A stretch of 14,078 nt of DNA from Deltaproteobacteria bacterium. Its GTDB lineage: Bacteria > Desulfobacterota > DSM-4660 > Desulfatiglandales > B25-G16. The notes below the pieces were generated by a model. The model saw nothing but the letters and a program-made list of their open reading frames with translations, searched no databases and was not told the origin of the DNA. The DNA is taken from NCBI GenBank assembly GCA_018400255.1, contig JAGYMO010000133.1:1-14078 (forward strand). The letters run 5' to 3'. Positions 1 to 6,778 of this stretch are shown here, piece after piece (position 1 is the first letter of the stretch; each line of letters starts with the position of its first letter). Made by a program: the position numbers and the translations under genes.

Positions 1-51
1 AGAAAAAAATAATCAGCGGTAATCAGCGTAGATCTGTGGCTGAGTAGTTAC
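1..51. repeat. Truncated copy of the intergenic hairpin repeat
   Basis: This stretch matches the right half of the element at 1892-2010. Both have an A-rich stretch, CAGCG-type units and then ATCTGTGGCTGAGTAGTTAC (here 32-51, there 1989-2008). This copy carries one fewer 10-bp CAGCGTTAAT unit. The left half, if present, lies outside the window. Similar degenerate CAGAT/CAGCG intergenic repeats are common in environmental bacterial genomes (general knowledge). Confidence 0.75.
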
Positions 52-104
52 GAATAATCTTGTATATCTTGTAAATCCTGTCTAAAATCGACCTGGGTAG
101 TTAC
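44..104. repeat. 9-bp unit mini-array between two GTAGTTAC words
   Basis: Three consecutive 9-bp units of consensus TCYTGTMWA occupy 58-66, 67-75 and 76-84. They lie between two direct copies of GTAGTTAC, at 44-51 (the end of the neighbouring repeat) and 97-104. No reading frame runs through it. It looks like a second intergenic repeat family joined to the first. The rest of the gene-free stretch up to 383 is AT-rich. It holds a TTGACA at 152-157 with no convincing -10 partner, and the inverted repeat listed separately. Confidence 0.5.
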
Positions 105-320
105 AAAATTTTTATGTCAAAATTAAAGGCCTCAAGCGGTAGTGGAAATCCTTGACAAAAGGTTTTTTTAAAAGTAACTTTTTCAATCTATAAAGAATTG
201 CAATTTTGGGATTATCGAATAGAAAACTAACTAGAAGTTTCTTTATGCAGTGTTGTATCTAAAACCATAGTTAGAATTTACCGCTGCAACAACATTGATG
301 AAAATATCTGTAAGCGGATA

Positions 321-359
321 TTGTAGATCACAACGCGCACTAAATTTCATAATCTACAA
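321..359 (+). promoter_or_regulatory. Inverted repeat in the leader of the SSB-tipped gene
   Basis: TTGTAGAT (321-328) and ATCTACAA (352-359) form a perfect 8-bp inverted repeat with a 23-nt spacer. It ends 11 nt before a strong Shine-Dalgarno sequence (AAGGAGG, 371-377). A second 6-bp inverted repeat, AATATC (303-308) with GATATT (317-322), overlaps its left arm by 2 nt, so in RNA the two stems would compete at their junction. It could be a two-half-site operator or a leader hairpin. The sequence shows only the symmetry; a regulatory role is inferred. Confidence 0.3.
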
Positions 360-383
360 CAATTCCTATTAAGGAGGACTGGC

Positions 384-704
384 ATGGACAATCGAATCTT
401 TTATGAATATAAGGATGGAAAATTCGGTGATGGGATTACATTAGATTATTACAACGGAGAGTATTCTCTGGTTTCTGCCAAAAGGGGTCAGGACAATAAG
501 ATTTATATGCAGTGGTGCTATCCGCAAAAAAGGGTCGGAGATAAAGGCCCTCTGGAGAAAAGCCTTCCGTGGAAAATTAAACTTGGAGATAAGGAAGAGG
601 CCATAAAGGCTTTAGATTTCTTTTTAAAAAAATTAGGGGATGATACATCTTTAGGAGACAATATGATGCAAAATGATCCGCAAGAGGATGATGTTCCCTT
701 TTAG
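384..704 (+). CDS. Small protein of unknown function with an SSB-like acidic C-terminal tip
   Basis: A 106-residue protein that I cannot assign to a named family. Residues 1-68 alternate short polar, aromatic and hydrophobic stretches (such as FYEYK, YNGEYSLV and IYMQWCY) and look beta-rich. Residues 69-84 look like one amphipathic helix (KEEAIKALDFFLKKLG). A Gly/Asp/Asn-rich linker at 85-96 follows, and the protein ends in NDPQEDDVPF. That end closely resembles the C-terminal tip of bacterial single-stranded-DNA-binding protein (E. coli ends DDDIPF), the docking site for DNA-repair and replication partners. Beta strands followed by one helix would suit a PC4-like nucleic-acid-binding fold, but this is inference. 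The start is firm: AAGGAGG at 371-377 sits 6 nt before the ATG. The next gene begins 59 nt downstream. The coding call is solid; the function is open. Confidence 0.85.
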   Translation: MDNRIFYEYKDGKFGDGITLDYYNGEYSLVSAKRGQDNKIYMQWCYPQKRVGDKGPLEKSLPWKIKLGDKEEAIKALDFFLKKLGDDTSLGDNMMQNDPQEDDVPF

Positions 705-763
705 ATAAAGCATAATCTCTTATAATAATTACACTATTTTGTTTATCATAAAAAATAACTACC

Positions 764-1795
764 ATGCGAACACTAAAAACCTTTGCCAGTGACAACAATT
801 CCGGCACACATCCAGATATATTAAGGGCAATTAACTTATGCAACAGTGGTCATGCCATAGGATATGGAGATGACCAATATACAGAATTGGCATTAAAAAA
901 ATTTAAGGAGCATTTCGGAGAGGAAATAGATCTCTACTTTGTTTACGGCGGCACAGGGGCTAACGTGTTGGGCCTTAAGGCTATAACCCAGTCATATAAT
1001 TCTATTATATGTGCTGAAACGGCGCATATAAATGTAGATGAATGTGGAGCACCAGAAAAATTCACCGGCTGTAAAATCCAGACAGTACCCTCGGAAAATG
1101 GCAAGATTTTGCCATCCCAGATAGATCCCCTGCTTCATGGCTTCGGCTTTCCCCATCAGTCACAGCCAAAGGTCATTTCCATAACTCAACCAACTGAACT
1201 AGGCACAGTTTATTCGATCGAAGAGATTAAAGATATAGCTGAACTTGCACATAAACATGGCCTTTTGCTTCATATGGATGGTGCGAGAATTTCTAATGCC
1301 GCTGCCTATCTAAAAGCAAATCTTAGGGATATAACAGTAAATGCAGGCGTTGATGTTTTGTCCTTTGGGGGGACTAAAAATGGGATGATGTTTGGAGAAG
1401 CAGTTGTATTCTTTGATAAAATATTGTCAATAGACTTTAAATATATCCGCAAACAAGGCATGCAATTACACTCAAAAATGCGCTTCATTTCCGCACAGTT
1501 TGAAGCAATGCTCTCTAATAATCTCTGGCTACGTAACGCCCAAAGATCAAATGACCTTGCACAAATTTTGGCAAAAGAGATAATAAAAATTCCAGCCATA
1601 AAACTATCACAACCCGTTCAAATCAATGCTGTATTTTCTATTATACCAAAGGAAATCATAGAGCCTTTGCAGCAAGAGTATTTTTTCTATGTATGGGATG
1701 AAAATAAAAATGAAGTTCGATGGATGACCTCTTTTGATACAGAGGAAAAAGATATCTTTAAGTTTGTTAATACCCTAAAGAAATATTTACCTTAA
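764..1795 (+). CDS. ltaE: Low-specificity threonine aldolase (PLP-dependent)
   Basis: Threonine aldolase cleaves L-threonine or L-allo-threonine to glycine and acetaldehyde in the cytoplasm, using pyridoxal phosphate. The 343 residues are the usual length for the beta-eliminating-lyase/threonine aldolase family. Visible marks are the N-terminal SDNNSGTHPDIL, GYGDDQYT at 33-40, the cofactor-binding YGGTGAN (61-67), HMDGAR (170-175) with the Asp expected to contact the pyridine nitrogen, and SFGGTKNG (200-207), in which K205 should form the internal aldimine. No Shine-Dalgarno sequence precedes the ATG, which follows a run of A and ACTACC. A TATAAT at 721-726 could be a -10 box, but its -35 region is poor. 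It lies 59 nt after the SSB-tipped gene; nothing links the two functionally. The family is near certain, while stereospecificity cannot be read from the sequence. Confidence 0.93.
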   Translation: MRTLKTFASDNNSGTHPDILRAINLCNSGHAIGYGDDQYTELALKKFKEHFGEEIDLYFVYGGTGANVLGLKAITQSYNSIICAETAHINVDECGAPEKFTGCKIQTVPSENGKILPSQIDPLLHGFGFPHQSQPKVISITQPTELGTVYSIEEIKDIAELAHKHGLLLHMDGARISNAAAYLKANLRDITVNAGVDVLSFGGTKNGMMFGEAVVFFDKILSIDFKYIRKQGMQLHSKMRFISAQFEAMLSNNLWLRNAQRSNDLAQILAKEIIKIPAIKLSQPVQINAVFSIIPKEIIEPLQQEYFFYVWDENKNEVRWMTSFDTEEKDIFKFVNTLKKYLP

Positions 1796-1891
1796 CATGC
1801 CTCTATTCATAACAAGGTTATCTCTATACAGTATAACCCAGCTACAGGTGGGCTGATTTATCTAGCTATTTCAAGGATAATGTTAAATAAA

Positions 1892-2010
1892 ATGTAACTA
1901 CTCAGCCACAGATTTACACAGATGAACACAGATAAGTTTAAACACAAAGAAAAAAATAACCAGCGTTAATCAGCGTTAATCAGCGTAGATCTGTGGCTGA
2001 GTAGTTACAT
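1892..2010. repeat. Complete intergenic hairpin repeat with 22-bp inverted ends
   Basis: Positions 1892-1913 and 1989-2010 are perfect 22-bp inverted repeats containing GTAACTACTCAGCCACAGAT and its complement. Inside them, both arms are built from 10-bp units: CAGATnnACA-type units start at 1909, 1919 and 1929, and CAGCGTTAAT-type units start at 1961, 1971 and 1981. The first 20 bases inside each arm still match at 14 of 20 positions, so the whole element folds as a long imperfect hairpin around an A-rich loop. A partial copy lies at 1-51. It encodes no protein. It could be a MITE-like or REP-like element. Confidence 0.8.
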
Positions 2011-2088
2011 AGTTTTTTTAATTTTAGCAATAGCAAAGCTAAAAAAGTGTGAGGTGTGATACTCAATGTTATAAGTGGAGGAAAAATA

Positions 2089-3195
2089 ATGGATAAAATC
2101 AGGATAGCTATTGCTGGTGTTGGAAATTGCTCAAGCTCCCTTATCCAGGGCATTGAATATTATCGCAATAAAGAGGACAAAGAACACATCGGATTAATGC
2201 ATTATGAATTGGGGGGCTATAAACCTCAAGACATCGAGATAGTAGCAGCATTCGATATAGATCAAAGAAAGGTAAACAAAGATATATCTGAGGCTATTTT
2301 TCAGCAGCCCAACTGCACCAAGGATATATACAGAGAAGTCCCTAAAACAGGCGTAAAGGTTCATATGGGAAAGGTTTTGGATGGTATTGCCGGCCACATG
2401 AAAAATTATGATAAAAAATATACCTTTCTTCAGTCAGATGAAAAAGAACCGGATAAAGAGGATATAGTTTCCATTCTCAAAGACTCTAAGGCGGATATGC
2501 TTTTGAACTATCTTCCTGTGGGCTCTGAAAATGGGGTAAAATTCTATGCCGATTGTGCAGTAGAGGCAAACGTTGGTCTTATAAATAACATGCCTGTGTT
2601 TATTGCCAGTAATTCTGAATGGGCAAAACGTTTTGAGGAAAAAAATTTACCTATTATAGGCGATGACATTAAATCGCAGATCGGGGCTACAATTATCCAT
2701 AGGGTCCTGATTGATATTTTTAGGAAAAGAGGCGTTAAATTAGAGCGTACATACCAGTTAAATACTGGCGGCAATACAGATTTTTTAAACATGCTGGACC
2801 AAAATCGTCTAAAGTCAAAAAGAGAATCTAAAACAGAGGCTGTCCAGTCACAGCTTCTTGAAAATCGGCTTGAAGAAGAAGATATTCACATAGGCCCCAG
2901 CGACTGGGTGGCATGGCAAAAGGATAATAAGGTAAGCTTTATACGTATGGAAGGTAAAATTTTCGGGAGCATACCAATGAATCTTGAGTTACGCCTATCT
3001 GTAGAAGATTCTCCTAATTCTGCAGGTGTTGTGATTGACGCCATAAGATGCTGCAAGCTTGCGCTTGACAGGAAAAAGGGCGGCATTCTATATTCGCCCT
3101 CTTCATATTTCATGAAACATCCACCGATACAACTTACTGATTCCGAGGCATACAAAAGAACTGAAGAGTTTATTTCAGGCGATAGAGAGAATTGA
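2089..3195 (+). CDS. ino1: Inositol-1-phosphate synthase (1L-myo-inositol-1-phosphate synthase)
   Basis: This enzyme converts glucose 6-phosphate to 1L-myo-inositol 1-phosphate with bound NAD+, the first step toward inositol lipids or inositol-based solutes. The 368 residues match the short archaeal/actinobacterial form rather than the roughly 500-residue eukaryotic form. Seen are an N-terminal Rossmann motif AGVGNCSSS (9-17), NYLPVGSE (140-147), INNMPVFIASN (165-175), GDDIKSQIGAT (191-201), the LNTGGNTDFLNM block (224-235) and DSPNSAGVVIDAIR (307-320). I place the start at the ATG at 2089 because GGAGG (2077-2081) lies 7 nt before it and the Rossmann strand begins at residue 4. An in-frame GTG at 2056 would add 11 residues without family support. 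A 7-bp hairpin (2022-2028 with 2038-2044) lies in the leader. No inositol monophosphatase or phosphatidylinositol synthase gene is in the window, so the end product is unknown. Confidence 0.95.
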   Translation: MDKIRIAIAGVGNCSSSLIQGIEYYRNKEDKEHIGLMHYELGGYKPQDIEIVAAFDIDQRKVNKDISEAIFQQPNCTKDIYREVPKTGVKVHMGKVLDGIAGHMKNYDKKYTFLQSDEKEPDKEDIVSILKDSKADMLLNYLPVGSENGVKFYADCAVEANVGLINNMPVFIASNSEWAKRFEEKNLPIIGDDIKSQIGATIIHRVLIDIFRKRGVKLERTYQLNTGGNTDFLNMLDQNRLKSKRESKTEAVQSQLLENRLEEEDIHIGPSDWVAWQKDNKVSFIRMEGKIFGSIPMNLELRLSVEDSPNSAGVVIDAIRCCKLALDRKKGGILYSPSSYFMKHPPIQLTDSEAYKRTEEFISGDREN

Positions 3196-3301
3196 TTTAG
3201 TCTGCCCCTTTAATGGGTATTCGATTATACCCTTGGCCGAAAAGACAATATTGATTTGGATATGGATAAGGAGAAAAATTTAACAATCTGAAGGTGTAAA
3301 A

Positions 3302-4630
3302 TTGGCAAAGATGCAAAGAAATTCCTTAGAATCTATTTTTAAGAAAGGCGTTAATGCGGTAGATCCCGAGAATGCTGTTTTAAGATACGTCAGACGAGAA
3401 GAAAACGTATTATACGCAGGCGAAAAACACTACGACCTTAACAGTTTTAAACGCATTCTACTGATAGGCGCGGGAAAAGGAACTGCCCCAATGGCTAAGG
3501 CCATAGAAAATATACTAGGAGATTATCTCACCGAAGGTTTAATTGTGGTAAAATATGGCTATGGTATGCCGCTGAATAAGACAAATATTATGGAGGCAGG
3601 CCACCCTATTCCAGATGAATCAGGGCTTAAGGCAGCAGAAAAAATCATCAAAAAAATAGAGGGTTTTACAGAAGACGATCTTATTATATGCGCACTATCT
3701 GGTGGGGGTAGCGCCCTTCTGCCAGCTCCCTGGAGTACAATTAACCTTAATCAGAAACAAGAAACAACGAGACTCCTTCTTGAATGCGGCGCAACTATTA
3801 ATGAAATAAATGCAGTTAGAAAACATCTTTCGCTTAGCAAGGGAGGAGGGCTTGCGAAGGTTTCATATCCAGCAACCCTACTATCTTTGATTCTATCAGA
3901 TGTTGTTGGTGATAGACTGGATATAATAGCCTCTGGACCAACAGTAGCGGATGAGAATACATACAGCGATTGCATCGATATAATTGATAGATATAATCTA
4001 GTCAAAAAACTACCTAAGACTATCGTTGAACATTTTGAGCGAGGTGCAAAGGGTGGTATACCTGAAACTCCAAAACCCGGGAATAAGATATTCTCAAAGA
4101 CTCAAAACATTATAGTGGGAAATAACAGATCTGCTCTATTAGCGGCCAAGGAAGAGGCAGTGTCTCTAGGGTATAATACAATAATTATATCATCCCAGGT
4201 TGAAGGGGAGGCAAAAGAGGCTGGAAAGTTTTTAGCAGCAATTGGAAAGGAGATTTTTAAATCAAATCTACCCATAACCCCACCAGCTTGTATATTGGCC
4301 GGTGGGGAAACTACAGTGACAATCAAGGGAAACGGCAGGGGAGGAAGAAACCAGGAGTTAGCGCTTTCATTTGCCATTGCAATAGATGGCTGGGAAAAAA
4401 TCTCTTTTATCAGTGCCGGCACAGATGGGACTGACGGCCCTACTGATGCAGCAGGGGCTATAGTTGACGGCACAACATGCAGGAAGGCCTTAAATAAAAA
4501 TTTAAATCCTTACAAGTTTTTAGACAATAATGACTCAAATTCATTCTTCAAATCTCTGGGAAACCTTTTTATAACCGGACCAACCCGCACAAATGTTATG
4601 GATATAATGTGTGTTATTGTTGAGACATAA
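3302..4630 (+). CDS. gckA: Class II glycerate 2-kinase (DUF4147/MOFRL family)
   Basis: The enzyme phosphorylates D-glycerate with ATP to 2-phosphoglycerate, feeding serine-cycle, hydroxypyruvate or sugar-acid carbon into lower glycolysis. At 442 residues it is the usual length. The N-terminal DUF4147 domain shows LLIGAGKGTAPMAKA (53-67), the block EAGHPIPDESGL (98-109), LSGGGSALLPAP (132-143), NAVRKHLSLSKGGGLA (170-185) and LSDVVGDRLDIIASGPT (198-214). The C-terminal MOFRL domain shows AGGETTVTIKGNGRGGRNQE (333-352) and SAGTDGTDGPTDAAGA (371-386). The TTG at 3302 is preferred: AAGGTG at 3291-3296 is 5 nt upstream of it but 14 nt upstream of the alternative ATG at 3311. The 106-nt gap from ino1 contains a short inverted repeat, GGGTAT/ATACCC (3215-3232), with no T-run, so co-transcription with ino1 is possible but unproven. 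Confidence 0.93.
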   Translation: MAKMQRNSLESIFKKGVNAVDPENAVLRYVRREENVLYAGEKHYDLNSFKRILLIGAGKGTAPMAKAIENILGDYLTEGLIVVKYGYGMPLNKTNIMEAGHPIPDESGLKAAEKIIKKIEGFTEDDLIICALSGGGSALLPAPWSTINLNQKQETTRLLLECGATINEINAVRKHLSLSKGGGLAKVSYPATLLSLILSDVVGDRLDIIASGPTVADENTYSDCIDIIDRYNLVKKLPKTIVEHFERGAKGGIPETPKPGNKIFSKTQNIIVGNNRSALLAAKEEAVSLGYNTIIISSQVEGEAKEAGKFLAAIGKEIFKSNLPITPPACILAGGETTVTIKGNGRGGRNQELALSFAIAIDGWEKISFISAGTDGTDGPTDAAGAIVDGTTCRKALNKNLNPYKFLDNNDSNSFFKSLGNLFITGPTRTNVMDIMCVIVET

Positions 4631-4720
4631 AAACTAATATTGACATCTAATCAGACTATACCAAAAAATCAAATCGAACATTATACAGGAATAATCAACC
4701 TTTTCTTTATCTAGCTATAA

Positions 4721-4862
4721 GGTGGAGCCCCACGGGGAAGGCCATGGCACCACCTGGTTTCGCCGATTCGCTTCGCGAACGGCGGTGCTCAGTGGTGCGA
4801 CATCCCGACTATAGGAGCATTCATCCACGGCTAAAGCCGTGGCCTTCTGCGGTCGGGGTAAA
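4721..4862 (+). mobile_element. Orphan IS200/IS605-type right end or omega-RNA-like structured island
   Basis: This stretch is visibly GC-rich in an AT-rich neighbourhood and is packed with complementary segments. GCACCAC (4747-4753) pairs with GTGGTGC (4792-4798) and encloses CGCCG-A-TTCGC-TTC-GCGAA-CGGCG (4761-4784). Next, ATCCCGACT (4802-4810) pairs with GGTCGGGGT (4851-4859, two G-U pairs) and encloses CCACGGC-TAAA-GCCGTGG (4825-4842). The hairpin with a CGGCTAAAGCCG core near a 3' boundary resembles right ends of IS200/IS605-family elements, which double as the scaffold of the TnpB guide RNA (established biology; the match is by recognition, not search). No TnpA or TnpB coding sequence is present. 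The 80-residue open frame across it (4744-4986) looks spurious. The rest of the 4631-4995 gap is AT-rich with nothing else I can support. Confidence 0.55.
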
Positions 4863-4995
4863 AACATTACATCCGGAGAGAGGAACGTTAACCAGATGCG
4901 CCAGGTTTTGTATCTTTTATGCAACTATCAAAGCATGTAGTCTTGCAAAACTCAATAGCCACTGTTTACAAAATGTAACAACATAGAATAAATAA

Positions 4996-6030
4996 ATGCC
5001 GAAAATTGATGCCAATAAAATTTGTTTACTTCGAACGTCGGCCCTCGGAGATGTTATTCACGCATTAGCTTTTGTTAATGGACTCCGCAAGGGTTATCCA
5101 GATGCACATCTTACATGGATTTTGCAGACTCTCCCTTATGAAATTGTAAAATACCAGAAAAATATAGATCGCTTTATTATCTATGAGAGAAAGGGGGGGT
5201 TGCAATCATGGCACAATTTATTCAGGCAGCTAAGAGAAGAATATTATGACCTTGTATTAATACCTCAAGTAAGTGCTAAAGTAAGCCTCATCTCTATGTT
5301 TGTGAAGGCCGATATCAAGCTTGGATTTGATGTAAAACGATCCAGGGAATTTCACTGGCTCGTAACAAATAATAGAATACCATCTCGGCCAAATCAGCAT
5401 GTGCAGGATCAATTTTTTGAATTTTTGGATTTCCTTGAGGTAAAAGACTATCCAGTTGAATGGAATTTAACTTTTACAGATGATGAAAAGCTATGGCGTA
5501 AATCATTTTTCCGTGGCTTTAAAAGGCCAGTGATAAGTTTCGTTATCGCGTCTTCCAACATACACAAAGATTGGCATCCTCAGGGATATGCACAGGTAAT
5601 AGATTATGTTAACAATACATTAAACATGCAACCTATGATTATAGGAGGCCCAAGTGCTTCTGAAAAAAAGATTGCGGACAAGATTTGCGGTTTATGTAAA
5701 AGCAATCCCGCAGTTGCACTAGGAGAATCAATTCGCAACATGATTCTTCAAATTTCCGGTTCTTCCATACTTGTGTCGCCTGATACCGGCCCTCTTCATA
5801 TCGCAGTTGCCTTAGATGTCCCCACAGTGGGCCTTTATGGATATTCAGACCCCAGAAGATGTGGGCCATATAAAAAATACCATGAGCTATTAATTGACAA
5901 ATATACTGATCCTGGAGAAAAAAACGCCCCTATAACCAGAAAAACACGCCCTAATAGGATGAACCTTATCATACCAGAAGAGGTGATAGAAAAAATTGAG
6001 CTGGGAATTGAAAAATATATAAATATCTGA
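4996..6030 (+). CDS. Glycosyltransferase family 9 protein (ADP-heptose:LPS heptosyltransferase-like)
   Basis: A 344-residue GT-B glycosyltransferase of family 9, which moves heptose from ADP-heptose to the lipopolysaccharide inner core at the cytoplasmic face of the inner membrane. The N-terminus has the family signature ICLLRTSALGDVIHALAF (9-26). The donor-binding C-terminal domain shows KDWHPQGYAQVIDY (191-204), the IIGGPSASEKK segment (215-225) and the nucleotide-sugar motif VSPDTGPLHIAVALDVPTVG (260-279), followed by LYGYSDPRRCGPY (280-292). Length and domain order are normal. No Shine-Dalgarno sequence precedes the ATG, but the family signature begins so close to it that a later start is unlikely. 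The next gene starts 11 nt after the stop, so the pair is probably an operon. WaaC-, WaaF- or WaaQ-like specificity cannot be told apart here. Confidence 0.9.
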   Translation: MPKIDANKICLLRTSALGDVIHALAFVNGLRKGYPDAHLTWILQTLPYEIVKYQKNIDRFIIYERKGGLQSWHNLFRQLREEYYDLVLIPQVSAKVSLISMFVKADIKLGFDVKRSREFHWLVTNNRIPSRPNQHVQDQFFEFLDFLEVKDYPVEWNLTFTDDEKLWRKSFFRGFKRPVISFVIASSNIHKDWHPQGYAQVIDYVNNTLNMQPMIIGGPSASEKKIADKICGLCKSNPAVALGESIRNMILQISGSSILVSPDTGPLHIAVALDVPTVGLYGYSDPRRCGPYKKYHELLIDKYTDPGEKNAPITRKTRPNRMNLIIPEEVIEKIELGIEKYINI

Positions 6031-6041
6031 AACAAAATTAC

Positions 6042-6719
6042 ATGTCACTAATACAGACCTATAATTCTTTTCATATTGGCTCGGAATCTGGGCTAACTGA
6101 ATTGCAGATGGATCAATTGGCACAATGTTTTAAGCGCCCACTAAAATCGGCGGGGTCAGGGCTTGCTGGAAGAAATGAATTTTTAACGCTTAACCTCCAT
6201 GGGGTGGGAAGGGTGGTAATAAAAAATTATTCCCGTGGCGGGATTATCAGGCATTTTAACAAAAGGACATATTTAAAACTGGGTCAGCCACGATGTGAAT
6301 CCGAATATCAGTTTTTACATCACGTAAAAAAACTTAACATAAGTTCACTGGAGCCTATCGCATTTGCATTTAAGGGTGCTCTGTTTTACTATGCATGGCT
6401 TGTTACAAAGGAGATACAGCACGCCCAAACCCTTGCAGATCTCAGTTTAAAGGACTTGAGCAGTACCCAAATGGCTATGAAAAAAGTAAAAGAGCAGATA
6501 GAAGTAATGCTCAAAAATTGCATTCTACATATAGATCTGCATCCGGGCAATGTTCTTATAGATGAGAGTGGCAGGGTATACATAATTGATTTCGATAAGG
6601 CGCTAACAAACGCGAAATACACCACCTCACAGTTAAGAAAAATCTATATTAGTCGCTGGAGACGTGCCGTGTTAAAGCATCACTTGCCGGCCATACTACA
6701 TGAGTTAATGAGTGATTGA
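6042..6719 (+). CDS. Kdo-kinase / LPS-core kinase-like protein (WaaP/InaA family)
   Basis: A 225-residue small protein-kinase-fold enzyme of the lipopolysaccharide kinase group, whose members (KdkA, WaaP, InaA) phosphorylate Kdo or heptose of the LPS inner core with ATP. Seen are RVVIKNY (57-63) with candidate ATP-anchoring K61, E88 in CESEYQFL (85-92) as a candidate helix-C glutamate, the catalytic loop LHIDLHPGNVLID (162-174) with D165 and N170, and the metal-binding IIDFDKA (181-187) with D183. The C-terminus is basic (LRKIYISRWRRAVLKHH), fitting a membrane-surface role. Its position 11 nt after the GT9 glycosyltransferase supports an LPS-core job. No Shine-Dalgarno sequence is visible, so translational coupling is plausible. 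The kinase fold is clear, while the exact sugar acceptor is not. Confidence 0.85.
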   Translation: MSLIQTYNSFHIGSESGLTELQMDQLAQCFKRPLKSAGSGLAGRNEFLTLNLHGVGRVVIKNYSRGGIIRHFNKRTYLKLGQPRCESEYQFLHHVKKLNISSLEPIAFAFKGALFYYAWLVTKEIQHAQTLADLSLKDLSSTQMAMKKVKEQIEVMLKNCILHIDLHPGNVLIDESGRVYIIDFDKALTNAKYTTSQLRKIYISRWRRAVLKHHLPAILHELMSD

Positions 6720-6720
6720 C

Positions 6721-6747
6721 TTTGATTTATTGTATTCTCAAATCAAA
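6721..6747. terminator. AT-rich hairpin between convergent genes, possible terminator
   Basis: TTTGATTT (6721-6728) and AAATCAAA (6740-6747) form a perfect 8-bp stem with an 11-nt loop, immediately after the kinase gene and before the stop of the oppositely oriented Trm112-like gene. It lacks a clear T-run on either side and the stem is AT-rich. The convergent location suits a bidirectional terminator, but the support is weak. Confidence 0.25.
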
Positions 6748-6778
6748 TGAAACGTATCAATGATTCGTAATACCTTGT

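Noticed and set aside
152..180. TTGACA followed by TAACTT as a promoter for the first gene
   Set aside because: The -35 is perfect but the -10 matches only half its positions and lies about 200 nt before the gene.
1816..1838. GGTTAT/ATAACC hairpin after threonine aldolase as a terminator
   Set aside because: Only a 6-bp stem with no T-run; not enough for a terminator call.
1857..1869. TTTATCTAGCTAT shared with 4706-4718
   Set aside because: A 13-bp AT-rich match can arise by chance in a window this size; the flanks do not align further, so it is not counted as a second IS end.
1..2010. CRISPR array from the regularly spaced short units
   Set aside because: Units are 9-10 bp with no unique spacers; they are simple or hairpin repeats.
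2056..2088. Upstream GTG start for ino1
   Set aside because: It adds 11 residues before the Rossmann strand without family support, and the GGAGG is spaced for the ATG at 2089.
3215..3232. GGGTAT/ATACCC inverted repeat between ino1 and glycerate kinase as a terminator
   Set aside because: Short stem and no T-run after it; could be chance.
4640..4645. TTGACA after the glycerate kinase gene as a promoter
   Set aside because: No -10-like hexamer at 16-18 bp spacing.
4744..4986. 80-residue open frame across the GC-rich island (and a 69-residue frame opposite)
   Set aside because: It lies over nested hairpins, changes composition midway, has no RBS and resembles no protein family; structure explains the sequence better.
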